Assembly: GCA_014549065.1 (NCBI GenBank)
Contig: JACDOX010000369.1
Location: 1 to 64,000 of the forward strand
From: Cardinalis cardinalis
Lineage: Eukaryota > Chordata > Aves > Passeriformes > Cardinalidae
Length of the DNA stretch: 64,000 bases
Direction of reading: 5' to 3'
Shown piece after piece: positions 23,821 through 36,628 of the stretch. Under the pieces are notes generated by a model that was not told where the DNA came from, made no database searches, and was given only the letters and a program-made list of their open reading frames with translations. Numbering within the stretch: the first letter of the stretch is position 1; each line of letters opens with the position of its first letter. Both the position numbers and the translations under genes were made by a program.

Positions 23821-25278
23821 TACAGGAAATGTACCATATAAACTGATGAAAAAGGTTTTCAGGATAATCAATGTTTACAACTTCTGTCAATGACTAGTTA
23901 CACTTGAATATAAAAGCAAAATGAAACATAAACCTATCATGTCCTTCTGAGAAATGAATCTGAATAAGGTTCTTGTAATATATCTGTTGTAGTTTCATCA
24001 GCTTTTTACAGAGATGATGGATTNCTACGGTAAGATATATGACAACCAATGTCAGTCTAGTAATTTGCTATCTGGAGAAAATCAGAATTTTTGTTATTGA
24101 TTCAATGGGATTTTTTTATGTACCAGGCTCTTTAAAAGTCTGCAACATCTAAATCTATAGGCTGATTTTCAAAAGTATTAACTTTAAAATATTTTGATAA
24201 TCCATCTATATTTTAATTATTAGTATTATAGAAAGAGTCTTGCTGTCTCACTCTGCTCAGAAAGATACAAGCTTCTGATCCTTGAGATTGATATAATTAC
24301 AAGTACTAAAGAGAGAAGTACTGAGTAATCTCTGAAGAATGAGAAAGGTGTAAATTATTTTTTGGATTCCCCTCTTCTTCCTGGAAGTTCAGTTCAACAT
24401 TTTATAGTGCTGATAATTCTCATCAAGACTACTATTTCTTATTCTGTGGACTGTGTGCACATTCATTAAAAAAATATAGACTTTTAGCTCAAAAAATCTT
24501 ATTCTGTAAATGTCAGAAATTGACAATGACCTATAGGTCATTTTCAGCTGTCCAGGCAGCTGCTCACACTTTCTTTTTCTATTTGTGTGGGTGAGTTTGC
24601 TCTGTTTGTTTGGTTTGAGGTTGTTTTGTTAGGTTTCTTTTGGGGGGTTTTGTATTTGTTCTTAAAATAGTGGTTACTTCTCTCTGGGTTAAAAGTTTAT
24701 TTGGATGCTTAATTTTTTTTTCTTGGTTCATTGGTTGTCGTCTTTTTTAAAAAAAGAACAAAATAACATACAAACAAAACCAACCTAATCTTCCAAAAAA
24801 TATTCTGCAGAAAAGGAAAATAATTATACAGTTTAGCCATACTTATAACTAGAAGGGGTTATCACAGCTAGTTGTGGGCATTTTTACACTAGCTAAATCC
24901 TAAAAACATCTCACCATTGGCCTTCAAAAAGGCCAGTTTAAACAACTTATTTACCAAGTGGAGGAGAGACTGTGTTAATTTACCACATCTATACCATCCT
25001 ATTGTGGATTGGAATATGTGTTATCATGAGGATAATCCCTCAAAACAATTTACCTTTAAACTGAATTCTGTGTCACCAAGTCAAGTTCCTAAGTCCACTA
25101 CTGAACCTTTCTTGTATTAGTAAATCTGAGAATATGTGAAAAGAGGATTTGCCATAGAAAGNCAGTCAACCAATATAAATATTGACTGTGAGGAATATTT
25201 TGTAGACAGAGCACCCTGAACCAATCTAGGCTGAAACTGACTTTTGGAATAAATACTTAAATACTTTCCTCACTTCCT

Positions 25279-25298
25279 AAAAAAAAAAAAAAAAAAAA
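25279..25298 (+). repeat. Poly-A run, 20 bases
   Basis: Uninterrupted A run followed by GAATTC. No retroposed gene could be recognised upstream, so there is no support for a processed pseudogene. Confidence 0.9.
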
Positions 25299-27910
25299 GA
25301 ATTCTCATTCTCATAAAATAATATAAATAATATGATATAACTATGTTTAACCTTCTTTTTCAAATTAAAAATTAATACAACATGTCTGTAATATCCCCCA
25401 CAGAATTTTTTCTTCTCTATTGAGGAATTTTCACAGCTGTCACCTTGCATGGAAATAGCATAACAAACAGACTACGGATTGGAAAGGAGAACCTGGCTAA
25501 GGAGAAGGATGGAGGAAAAGATTTGAATCTGAATATGATACTGAGAGGACTCTAAGAATAAAACTATATGTTAAAGCCAGGAGGATTTGTAAAGATGTGA
25601 TTCTCCTTGACAAATGCAACTCAAGGCATAAGGGACGGAGCAGCCAAACAGCTCTTTTATATTATGTCAGTGTAAATTAGAAATTGATTTTCCTTCACTT
25701 GTCTTTTCAAAGCATTTCTAACTATGTTGTCTTTATCNCCTTCTGTAAATAAACACCTTATTTGCATTTTACTATAACCTTTTAAGTTAAAGGTAGTTTC
25801 AAAATAACTACCTAAGATATGCCTACCAAAGTTGCACAGATCCAAATAACTAGGTCACAGCCGCATTTGTACACAGAGCCCAACATTCCTACCAATTTCC
25901 ACAAGGAGACCATAGGGTAACAAGTTATACATATACTAAAGCCTCATAAATCAATTTGAGAGCTAATGTTATAGAGGTCAGCAGAGAAAGCGTCTTCAGT
26001 GATCAATGATAACCAGAAAAAAATCACTCACAAGACTGTGAGTTACTGAGTAACATTACTGAAACAAAGCATTCCAAAGGAGAATGTAAGAAATGAAGCA
26101 TTTTCCCTTGATAATGCTGCAAAATTTCAAATGGTTTCTGTTTTAAGGCTGCAAAACAGAACCCTTAATAAAATAGTCATTCCTATNGAAGCTGATAGAT
26201 AATACAATTGATAATCATGGAAGAGGAAAAAAAGATAGATGTATCAAAATACATAAATTGCAATCTATGACAAATAGTATAAGTATGCAGTCAGTTCCTG
26301 GGCATTGTACAGACCAAATGTATAGTGCTATGTAGACTGTCACTGAGGAGCAGAGGTGATGATTGCTGTTATGTATATTCCTTGCTACAGCACATTTTAC
26401 CAGGTTAAATCCCGATAAATGAGGAAGGACAATTGACCATGATTTAATGAGGGCTTTTTGGATTAGAGGGTAGGGACAGATGGGTGAAGAAAAGACAGTA
26501 ATCAGGGAATCTGCTACAGAAAAACAAACCAGAGGAGAAAAAGGAAGTTTGTATACAAAACGGTGGAAGTAATACTTTCAAACTATAGAAATGAAGTGGG
26601 GAAAAAAAAAAGATTTCCCAACCTTTCTTTATCTTTATACTTCACCAGTTCAAACTCTATAAAGAGATATATATAGTTATCTTGTTCCAGTTAAATATAA
26701 ATTTAAATGTGAAAAGTCACTGATTTTTTTTCACACGCTCATCTTGAAGGAATGATGAGAGTGTTGTCCCAGGCTNTAGACTCTTTTTGCTTGTTTGTTT
26801 NTTNNTTNNTTTTTTTCATGTGGGGTTTTGTTGTTTGCTCATTTGTCTGCTTTTATTCCACAGCTTTTAAATATTTTAATCTCAAAGGTAAGTGCTTTAG
26901 CCCACAACTTTTTTGGAGGTAAACAGTGGGAAGTACAGATCTTAATCTTCAATTTCCAGGATCCATGGACTACCAGAGGGGAGCTTTAAAGGAAAAGTTT
27001 CAGTCTTAAATAACTTATATGTTTTTAGCATCTTCCTGCAGTCCTTGATACCCAGGAAANAGAAGGTTTTTCAAGTTCATTTAGTGTGTTTTGCTCTCAT
27101 CTGGATGAGAAATGCTTTAATTNATTTCTTTTCTAGAGATGAGCCAATCTGAATAGTTTATGGGNTCTTAAACTGAATATTTATCTCCCTGTGATCCTTG
27201 GGAGAATTTGAGAAAGAGCAAAAATTTGCAACAAATTATTTTGATACTATCATTTTTCCCCTAACTATAGCTGTCTTTCCTGAAGATTGGCCTTGAAAAC
27301 CAAATACAATCCAAGTCAACCAAGTATACCATCAGAAGGGGAACTTGTCTGAATTAATATGTGAATTGATGNTGTTGTTGACTATGATTTTCAATTTTTT
27401 TTTCTTGGAAAAGAGATACCCATTACAGTATTTCTTCCATGATACCCCTTACAGAAAAGGTATTTGCTAGATTTATGAGACACTGCTGAAAATTCATGCA
27501 CNTATTCAAAAGAACAGAAGGCCATGGTATTTGAGTTCTATGCAAATAAGAGATGAAGTAGCTGGTCATACTTCTATGAAGGTATCAGTCAGATTCTGNA
27601 GTGAATTGACTCTCTTCTAAGCAGCTGTATTAAAAACTTATAGGTATTGTATAATTTTACTATATAGGTCTTTAGAATCTGTATAGGGTTTATATGCCAA
27701 AAGTTTGGTTACAAGGAAACTTCAGGGCTGACTTCTATGAAAAGAGNCTACTGGGAGCTGCTCTTGTGTCAGTAAGAATCAGCTCAAGCTGGCTCAAAGA
27801 TGGAGGCACACCTGGCAAAACTGAGCCTGTTATCTATGTTAGTGGCACCTCTGTGATNTCATATTTTAAAGAGATGGTAAAAAATCCTGTGTAGCAGGAT
27901 TCTCATATTT

Positions 27911-27977
27911 CCTCTCATATTTCTCAATCCNTTCTCAAATATTGCAGATTTGAGAAAGGATTGAGAAATATGAGAGG
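27911..27977. repeat. Perfect inverted repeat, 30-bp arms, 7-base loop
   Basis: Left arm 27911-27940, loop ATTGCAG, right arm 27948-27977. The arms are exact reverse complements except for one N (27931), which is compatible. The sister LTRs at 8.9 kb and 47 kb have only a single arm-like sequence (GTGAGAGAAA) here. Confidence 0.93.
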
Positions 27978-28627
27978 AACAATGGTTCAGGCACCAAGAT
28001 CAAATAAGGAGAAGGAAGAGATTCCTCAGGCATTGCAACAAAATTCCCCTGCAGCTCATGAAGAAGACGGAGGTGATGCATGGTATCCCCCTGAAGCCCA
28101 CAGGGGACCACAATGAAGCAGATATCCACTTGCAGGCTGTGGAGGAACCCACAGTGGACCATGTCTACCATGAATGAAGCTGCAGCTCATGGAAACTCCG
28201 CACATGAACAGGTTCTTAACAGGAGATGAGGCCCCATGGAGAGAAGCCCAAATTANNGCAGGTTTTCTGAAAGAAGCTGTGNGATCCATATTGGAGCAGT
28301 CTGTAACTGAAGGTCTCCAAACTCTATCACATGGAAGAAGCCCACAATTAAGCCGTTCTTGAAGCATTGCAGNCAATGGGAAGGGATGTTGGAACAGTTT
28401 GGGTAGGACTGTATCCCACTGGAGGGACCTGAAACTGTGGCAGGGTACCAGTGTGAAGAGGAAAAAACAACAGATATGAAGCCTTATGAACTGATTCAAA
28501 TCCACTTTCTCCAATCCCCGAAGATATATGAAGGGAGGAGACAGAGAAGTCAAGAAGAAAGTTGAACCTGGAAAAGAAGTGAGCTGGGAGAGGGTAGGTG
28601 TTTTTAGATTTGCTTTTATTAACTAGA

Positions 28628-28633
28628 AATAAA
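28628..28633 (+). terminator. LTR polyadenylation signal AATAAA
   Basis: AATAAA in CTAGAAATAAATTTAAC, at the position where this long LTR family carries its poly-A signal, about 200 bases before the LTR end. Confidence 0.55.
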
Positions 28634-28863
28634 TTTAACTAAATTGAATCCAATCTCTTTTGCCCATTTGCCCAGGTGAACGAACTCTCTGTCCTTATTT
28701 CAAACCATGACCTTTCTCATTTTTGNCTCAATTTTGCCTCAATTTTTTTTCTCCATTCTTTTGAGGACAAGAAGTGATAGAGTGGCTTAGTGGGCACGTG
28801 GTGGCCAGCCAAGGTCAGCCCATCACAGAATCACAAACATTTTCAATAGTTAGAATGCTGTTG

Positions 28864-28888
28864 CACACACACACACACACACACACAC
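28864..28888 (+). repeat. (CA)12 microsatellite
   Basis: Twelve and a half pure CA units, 36 bases after the end of the LTR. Confidence 0.95.
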
Positions 28889-31800
28889 TAGTGTCAGGAG
28901 CCTTCTCACTTCCTGAGGAACACACATTTTCCTTCTAAAAAGATAGAATCACTGCAGTATGGCTTTAAATTAACGGAGATCTTCATGTGATAATCCTTAG
29001 CTTCTATAAATTTGTGTTCATTACATGTAATCCAATTTTCAGTGCAAGAAAAACTTAAAATTATGTGCCTTGCACAATCATTTGATAAGAAGGATCAAGG
29101 TAAGCTTTTTTCAGAAGCACATGCATCAGCGTTCAGACTGTGCTTTATATTGTCAGAGATGAATATGGATTTGGCTGATTCCAGTTTCAAACAGATGTTT
29201 CATTTATATACTGAATCATTTCATATAACTGTTTCAGCATTCAAATTACAATAAAATACATTATGGTTTTATTAATAGTTACCTGCTAGATTTTGAACCA
29301 ATTTGATTTAAAACAACAGTGCCTAATAGAACACTGTTTAATTGAACTCATTTCAGAAATTTCTGTAGTAGGAAAGAAGTCAAGTTCCTTAAAAAATCCC
29401 AAAAGTAGAAATATTAGTGGTTTTTGCANACATTGTCCCTCTCTTTCTAAACAGAGGTTTTGAATGGGTTATGCAGATAGAACGCTAAAAGAGCTCTATT
29501 TTGCTGGATTTTAGTATAGGATTGCTCTAATATTGCTACCAATTTGAATGCTACTCAACAGCCTGCAGGAGATCTGCATTTTGATGCAAATAGTGTTATC
29601 TCAGTCATTAGAGATTTTAGGGTATAGGCTAGGGATTAATATTTATACCTGCCTAGAGAAGTGGAAATTAATCTCACAGTGAATTTTAAGACTTGTTTTC
29701 ACTCCTTATTGGAAGGAAAAAAAAGAAATATAACAGTTTTGAAACACAGCTAAGATACCTGGAACACTGAGCATCACTGCATTTTGCAAGTCTATAAGGT
29801 TAAGTTTTCTGCTCTAAAGCAGATAGGTCAAAAACATCTCAGAGTTTTGATATCTTTTTCTTTCATCAAAATTCTTTTTCAGAACTGAGAGATAGGTTTC
29901 CAAACCATTCCATTCTTCTGAAAATAAAAATTGCCAATTCTCATCCACCACTGCACCGTCATTTTTCCCAGATCACTTCATAGCTCCCCAGTGAACCAAG
30001 GAAGATGTGTTGCAAGCATCGTCATACCATGAACCTTACAAGAATTTCACATTAAGTTAATAGTAAGAGAGATAGTATTGATTATGGTCTCTCTACCGTC
30101 TATCTCTGTCGAAAAATATCTCAGACAAAGCANTGAACAATCAGTGTTAACAGATTTATGCAACTATGAATCAAGACAAGGCAATGATAAGAAAGTTAAG
30201 AGATAGAATCAATATATTAATAAATCTCAGGTTTCTGTGGGTTTTAAATTCAACTCCACAACCCGATTTCACCTCTTCCTTTAAAATGATTCTTTGAAAG
30301 GAAAAATCCCTAAGGAATATGGCATTTTCATTTGAACAATAAAGTGAAAATACTTCTTTTATATAAATTTTAAAAGATGATCAAAAAAAGAAATATAGAT
30401 GTGAAACAGGGTTTTTTTTGTTAATTAAGTCAGGTACCTACATTTAAAACTTCCAGCAGTGAAGAAAATTCTCAATAAAGGAGAGACCTCAGATGAGAAA
30501 GTAAAATCCCTCCAAAGACTACCGGACACGCTGGGCAAAGCACAAATGTGCTTTCAATAGCTTTTCCCTGGTTAATAAAAGGTTAGAATCACCTCCATAT
30601 ATTTTAAACACCCCAAAATTAGGTAATCTTTAGCATAACCCAAACTGTAACCTAATTTTTTCCCCCTCAATATTTAAGAAAATTAAAACAACTGTCCAAG
30701 GCAATGTGTCACACTGAACACCTATGAAACACAATGCTCNTTAAAAAAAATTTGCAAAGAGTTAAATATTTGAATAAAAGCACCACTTTGCTTTTATGAA
30801 GAGTGAATTATTGAGCTTTTGGGAATTTGGAGTTATTGAGCAGCCAGGTGGTAATTTGTCTCTTAACCGAGACAACCCACCACATCTTGCTTATATTTTG
30901 AGCCAGTTTAGTCTGAAAAGGTGCATTAGCTTCCTGGACTGCCTCTGATAGGCCTGAGGATGAACTCTAAAAAGTTCTTCTATTTCTGTCTGTGTAAGTT
31001 TGCCCTTAAAATGGAAGTGCAAAGCAACCTTTTCCATGGCAACTGAAGCAACAAAGTTTAACTCATGCTTTATATTCCCAAATAATATACTGCCCATGAC
31101 AACTTGACCTCAGAATTATCACTTTCAGCCTCTTCCCCTGTTCTTTCCAGCCCTTTCACAGAAATGGTGACTTGCTGACTTTCTTTTTCCTGATGACAGA
31201 GATTACTTGTATNTCAATGAGTTTAGAAATCTGCTGGCTGTGACTGATAGCCTGACTGTGTGTCCTGATAGGCCAGCTGAATAAAATATTTAATATTTCT
31301 TAATCTGTCGCTTTTTTTCTCAGAATCCAAAAGAACTTTATTTCTTTTTTTTTTAATTTTGAGGCCTTCATCCTCTGCAGCATTTGAATGAAATTGATCA
31401 GTTGCAAACTTTGATGGATAAAAGAGAAAAGAGAATGATAGGGTAAAGACCGTTTAAGTCTTGTCTTAAATACCCAGGAGAATCTAAGAAAAATATGTCA
31501 GAAGNTAATCAGTAGAGAAAATTGCAGCTAGACAGAACTTATTCATATTGCAAGTATCTTCCCCAGCCGTGTCTAAGCTCTTTTCTCAATTCTTGATGTA
31601 GGGTTCAGATTTCTTNACTAAACAGCAGTCTCTCAACCACCTTTTGTGTAAAACCACATATTGAGCCTTTAGATAGATAGTGGGACATCTGNGCTCCTTT
31701 TTTCCCAATAGCCTAATGTATATAAAGACCGTGCCCCTTCAGTGACTTTCATAATCAATAAATTAGACACATTATGTCCCCCTCTTGTGTGTCCTTTTTA

Positions 31801-34125
31801 TTGTTTGCTTTTTTGGGGGGTTGGTTTTTNATGTTTTTTTGGGAATCTTTTTTTCTTACCTATTACTTCTTGTCTAACAATTTAGGTAACAAAATATCCA
31901 CAACTTTGCATTCAGCCTGAGTATTAGTTTCCTGATAAAAATATTCCTAGGAAATAAAGGATTTTTTTTTTTCATCTAGAAAGGGCATTGAACCTAGCAA
32001 TCTTTGATAAAGGCAATGTCTCAACCAGAGAGGTGTTCTTAGAGCATGACTAATACACAGTGACAGGATCTGACTCTTTACAAACTATCACTTACTTTTA
32101 AGTGCCATAACTGTCAGCCCAAAAGTTATTCATGTCTTTTGGACTACTCTTCATTCNGCCTATTGAAGCTATGTCACTATGCAGGAAAGAATTCAAGATT
32201 TATGAGGTNAGAAAGACTGCTGAGAAGTGAATATAGCTAAATATCTTTACAGNTGGAACATCTACTTCAAAGACGGAAAGTTGATTTTCTGGGGTTTTAT
32301 TCAGCCTGCTTTGACAGAGAAACATAGTTTATTTGATCATAAANATATTTTTTAAAAAACTGGATTCCATATCAACCAGTGTGGACAGATATGTGAGGGT
32401 TCTGTGTTTAATTTTTCAAGCTTCGGAAACCTCCACAGGCTTAAAAGCTAGACTTGGAACTGGGAAAAAAAAGCTTGTGCAAGTTCATTTTGCTAAATGC
32501 TAGAGAATGAATTTAGGAGAGAGAATTTTTGAACCAGCAGTGGCTGAACTTCTGAGGATACACACTTTGTTTTCACATGTCCTGGCCGATAACTTCTTAA
32601 GTTCAAGTGCTATGCTTTCTACCTTGATTCCTAGTTTTTCCATCCCTGCAAAATAAACCCTCAGTTACANGTCTCATATTTCTCTCAAGTTTTCCTTTCT
32701 ATTATTCAGGCTCTCTACTTTCCAAGCCACTCTGACATAGGGATAGAGTTTTTCAAATATCTGTACTATCACCCCTNTTGCTTTTGTGAAGCCTAATTTC
32801 CATTATGACCTTCTTTTACATTTATAGACNCATGGTACCTTGTTCACCCAATCTTAGAAATCATTACTCTTTTACTCCTGACAACATGTAAATCATCATA
32901 GTTAAATCTCATATTTAAATAGATAAGCTCTCAGTTGAAGGCCACTGCCCCAACCTGTTTATCCCCTGAGAAAGAAAGAAGAATGAAAAAGAGCATATAC
33001 CAATTTCTAACGCGTTCTTTAAATCTTCCTGTATTGAGACTATTTCACACAGACAAGTGTGATTATCTTTTTGCTGATAAATCTGCCCACTGTGAAAAAG
33101 TTTCAAATAAATACACTAGTGATGTTTACCTACTCCATGTAGGAGAAAAATCTTTGTGGTAGTTTAAGTGCATAAGTATCACTTGGGTTCTCAATGATGG
33201 CAAAGGGGATTATTTAATCTCTATTTCTTCCTGAGAGTTGCCTTCTGGAGAAATTTTTGAACCCACTGACTGATTTAAAGCAGATTTAACACAGAGGAGA
33301 TCTGAAAAATGCATGACTCTGGTTTCACAGAAATAAGTGGATGGCTAGTGCTAGGACAGAGGTTTAATTGCTTTGAAGCTGTCACAGAGCAGTCTTCACT
33401 GAGCTATTCTATACCTTCGGGGAAAAGATTCCACAATTTATTTTATTGAATACAAATTTACTGAAGATTTGCTGTATTAAAGTTAAATTGATTAATCAAT
33501 GGAAAGACACATATCTGTATAAACACGACTTCACCACAGCCAGTGTGGTGCTATTTTGCTCTCTCTAATTTTGCTCTCTCTAATTGCTATGACACAGAGG
33601 ACTGCATCATGACCTAATAAGGAAGTGAATTTTTTTGTAGTTTTCTTTAATGCAGTATTTTAGATTTTGATTCATTCACACTTTAGATTTGTTTCCATTT
33701 GAAAATAAATTATTGACTTTTAGCTCTCAACATATTTTATTAGCATACATTTTAAGAGTCTAAAACATGATTTTAAGGTATTCTGAGGAAGTAGATTTCT
33801 CATTTAAAGAGCCGGAGGCTGAGGTTTAATTTGGACCCTGTCTTTAGAATTTCCTTGTGGCTGTGTTGTTACACAGCTAGTGATTTTATTTGGTATCTAT
33901 ATATTGAGATACTCGGAATTTCCACTNTAGTTTGGATAAGTTAGACACATTACTTGAGTTTCTCTATTCCTAACAGGGACTTGACAATATCTATACNGAA
34001 GCATCTCACTTTTAGGCATATTTAACTTCTAGATCTAGCTCCAACAGTCTAAATTGAATAATTCACACAGATAAACTAATGAAAGCAAACTGAATTTGGA
34101 ACTTTTTTCACCTAGAAAGGCAAAT
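28889..34125. other. AT-rich, no recognisable feature
   Basis: About 5.2 kb. The most protein-like frame is 30891-31097 on the minus strand (68 codons, ATG start, ending LFRLNWLKI), but no domain is recognised and no splice or promoter signals support it. There is a 15-bp perfect tandem repeat at 33553-33582. Confidence 0.55.
33553..33582. repeat. 15-bp tandem duplication, two copies
   Basis: ATTTTGCTCTCTCTA occurs at 33553-33567 and again directly at 33568-33582 with no difference. Confidence 0.95.
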
Positions 34126-34322
34126 TTATGTTTTGAACAAATTTCTCCACCACATCCGTGTCCTTCTTGGGTTGGAGGCACCTGAGCAGGATGCAGCATT
34201 CCAGGTGGGGTTTTGAGAGATCAGAGTAGAGGGAAGGAGTCACCTCCCTCTGCCTGCTGGCCATACTGCTTTTAATGGGATACATCTGGATATCTAGGCT
34301 GTGGGTGTACATTACACATTTC
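34126..34322 (-). mobile_element. CR1 LINE fragment (ORF2 C-terminal region)
   Basis: In reverse orientation the segment shows CR1 landmarks: GTGTCCTTCTTGGGTTGGAGG, GATGCAGCATTCCAGGTGGG, AGATCAGAGTAGAGGGAAGG, GTCACCTCCCTCTGCCTGCTGG. On the minus strand the frame at 34112-34312 contains SLYSDLSKPHLECCILLRCL, the decayed counterpart of the LYSALVRPHLEYC region of ORF2. Both ends are truncated and no 3' tail is present. Confidence 0.85.
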
Positions 34323-35525
34323 TAAGACAGTATTTTTTAACAGTATTATCTGGGTGTATATATTTTTAACAGTATTTCCTGTGTGTAGATTCTCAACTAA
34401 CTCTAATTATATTTAGGCTTTTACAATCAAAGAAAATGTGAAAAAGTACACTCTATGTAAATTAGTGTCAATGAAAAATTATTTCATTTTTAATCTTTAA
34501 TGTGCAACTTTGAATAAGTTGTTCTCTTATTGTTAGAAAATAACTTATTGATAACACTAAGCAGATATAACAATGGAAAAAAACCANAAACAACACTATC
34601 TTTTCCTGAATGTTCTTTGTGTAGCATAATAACTTTTGATTGAATTTTCTAGCCCCTTATAGTCTGCACTCTACCTCCAAACAATTGGCAAATCTGCTTT
34701 GGAATGCTTTCCTCTAATTCTCAGGCTGTACTCCATAATGCCAATCCTGATTTTTTTGAAATCACCTGCACAGTCCTAGCAAACTTTACAGGAAAATTTG
34801 CCCTGTTAGCAGCTACTATCAAAAGTTGAAAAAACAATCTGAAGTAGAGAAATTAGGTCCAAAGGCAGAAGGCGGTGTTAGGGTAAGCAGCAGCATACTG
34901 GAGCCATAAGGGAAGCTTAAGAGGATAAGTGTAAATAGCATATGTGTGCCTGGAGGCAGAAGATATTTTTTTAAAGGTCACCCACAACTAAACGTTGCCA
35001 GTGGACTTGCAATTGTCAATATATTTTTTGTTACTTGCATGCTTGGAAGTCTATCTATATAAATCTTCATTACAAAAAAACACCAACCAACCAAACAAAC
35101 AAAAAAAAACACAAAAAAACCCCCAAAAGGTAGCATTTTCACACTTTTCTCTAAGCATTGATTCAGACATTTAGGAGAATCAAAATGAATTACAATATTA
35201 TATTGAAGGTTAATATAACAGTAAAAATGAAGCTGATATNCAGTCTTCTCTTCTACATGGTCAAACAATATAGCTGCTGCATAATGCTGTATATCCTAGA
35301 ATATTATTTGTCATGTCTTTTTAGAGGTTCTTTAATTTTCCTAAGAAATAAAAACATAGAATCTTTGAATGATTTACAGTAATAAAACATAGAATCTTTT
35401 AATTATTCAACAGTCCATTATTTTCTATTAATNTGATAATATCAGGTATATAATTTCTCTATCGGTTCAACTTAAGTATCCTAGTTAAAACAACTAACAA
35501 AACCAAAGAGAAAGCTGAGTCCTGT

Positions 35526-35566
35526 CTAAATTCTGTTACTCTGCCTGACTAAATTCTGTTACTCTG
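35526..35566. repeat. 18-bp direct repeat, 5-base spacer
   Basis: CTAAATTCTGTTACTCTG at 35526-35543 and 35549-35566, identical. The intervening five bases are CCTGA. Confidence 0.93.
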
Positions 35567-36599
35567 ATATACTGTGTGTTCCAATGAAATAGTGGTATTA
35601 TACCTCATATTCCTAGAACCAATTCTTGAATTATTTTTCCTAATGATATTAATCAATGGGAAATAAATTATAAGTTCCAAAGGAAATTTACCTACTTANT
35701 TTGTATGTGAACTACCTGTGACGCCACTCTATCAAAGGTCTGCAGCCATAAGAGCCATAGGCTGCAATCCATCATCTTGGAGAACTAAGTTTTCTTACTA
35801 TTGTTTTAGCATTCATGCCATAGAATTAATGAAGTTCACTCAGGAACATTTTTGATTTAAAGAATCTTGCATCATGTTGATAAGTTTAATGGATAGCCCT
35901 GACCTTTAAATTATAACATGCATTCAATGAATCAGCAGATTAATAGGTCATCTAGCAAACATGAGTTTTACCTCCAGTATATAAAGAACAAGCATCTAAC
36001 AAAATCTCATCAGGTCACTGGTAAAATACTTCACACTGTACAAATAAAACATTTGTTTATCCTATTAAAATGTCAAGCTTTATTAACTGGAGGAGGTCAC
36101 CAGCTAGAGTTCCAACACATATGCATGTTAACTTACTGTGGTATAAAGGTAAAAAAGAGAGTGTAACCAATATATCTTGACACAAATTTATAGTCTCAAG
36201 TATTGCTGTTCTCAGGGGAATTAATAGCTAAATGTAGTTAACATTAAGTTGCTCTAGAAGTCTGATGCCTGTGCAATATATGAAGCCTGGCTCAATGCAA
36301 TCTGTACTGTGGCCCCACACAGGCAGCATGCTGAGCTAAAGAGAAGTGGGGTAAAAGAAGTTTATATTAAATGTAAAAATAAAAAGTCACATAAATAGGT
36401 TAATACAATCAAACACATTACTTGTGTCTCCCTTTTCTAAATAACTTTCTTTCTTATTAAGCACTGTCCCATAGTTTTCACTTCTAATTTCAATACAATG
36501 TGTAGGAAATCTTATATCAATACATATAATCTATATCAATAGAACATTTACAAATAGGTGAAAGTGACTCTGTACAGAAACTTAATTATAAAGTTATTA

Positions 36600-36628
36600 T
36601 AAAGAACAAAGTGAGGCTTTGTTCTTTA
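36600..36628. repeat. Hairpin, 12-bp stem, 5-base loop
   Basis: TAAAGAACAAAG, loop TGAGG, CTTTGTTCTTTA. The stem is perfect. No T-run follows closely and no RNA family is recognised. Confidence 0.9.

Larger units (their letters stand above)
22884..27689. other. AT-rich, simple repeats only
   Basis: About 4.8 kb without a supported gene. It holds a T/G-rich tract at 23756-23820, a 20-base A run at 25279-25298 and an N-interrupted T tract near 26800. Short frames at 23051, 24917 and 25657 have no recognisable family. Confidence 0.55.
27690..28827 (+). mobile_element. Long LTR, ERVL-type (start approximate)
   Basis: Ends at 28827 with GGTCAGCCCATCACA, the family's 3' terminus. Upstream landmarks in order: AAGTTTGGTTACAAGGAAAC, CTTCAGGGCTGACTTCTATG, GGCACCTCTGTGAT with a TATTTTAAAG box at about 27862, GAAGCAGATATCCACTTGCAG, GTGGAGGAACCCACAGTGGA, TTGGAGCAGTCTGTAACTGA, the poly-A signal AATAAA at 28628-28633, and AAGTGATAGAGTGGCTTAG. 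The 5' terminus is not recognisable, so the first bases may be missing. The reading frames (27694-27894, 28056-28553 and others) are by-products. A perfect 30-bp inverted repeat at 27911-27977 is not part of the other copies of this LTR. Confidence 0.78.

Noticed and set aside
25279..25298. Poly-A run as the tail of a processed pseudogene or SINE
   Set aside because: No gene-like or SINE-like sequence (A and B boxes) is recognisable upstream and there is no flanking duplication.
28056..28553. 165-codon minus-strand frame
   Set aside because: Antisense to the long LTR at 27690-28827, broken by several N bases, and without a recognisable domain.
28822..28836. CATCACAGAATCACA as a CR1 tail
   Set aside because: It spans the LTR terminus (CATCACA ends at 28827) and no CR1 UTR follows in either direction, so the octamer likeness is probably chance.
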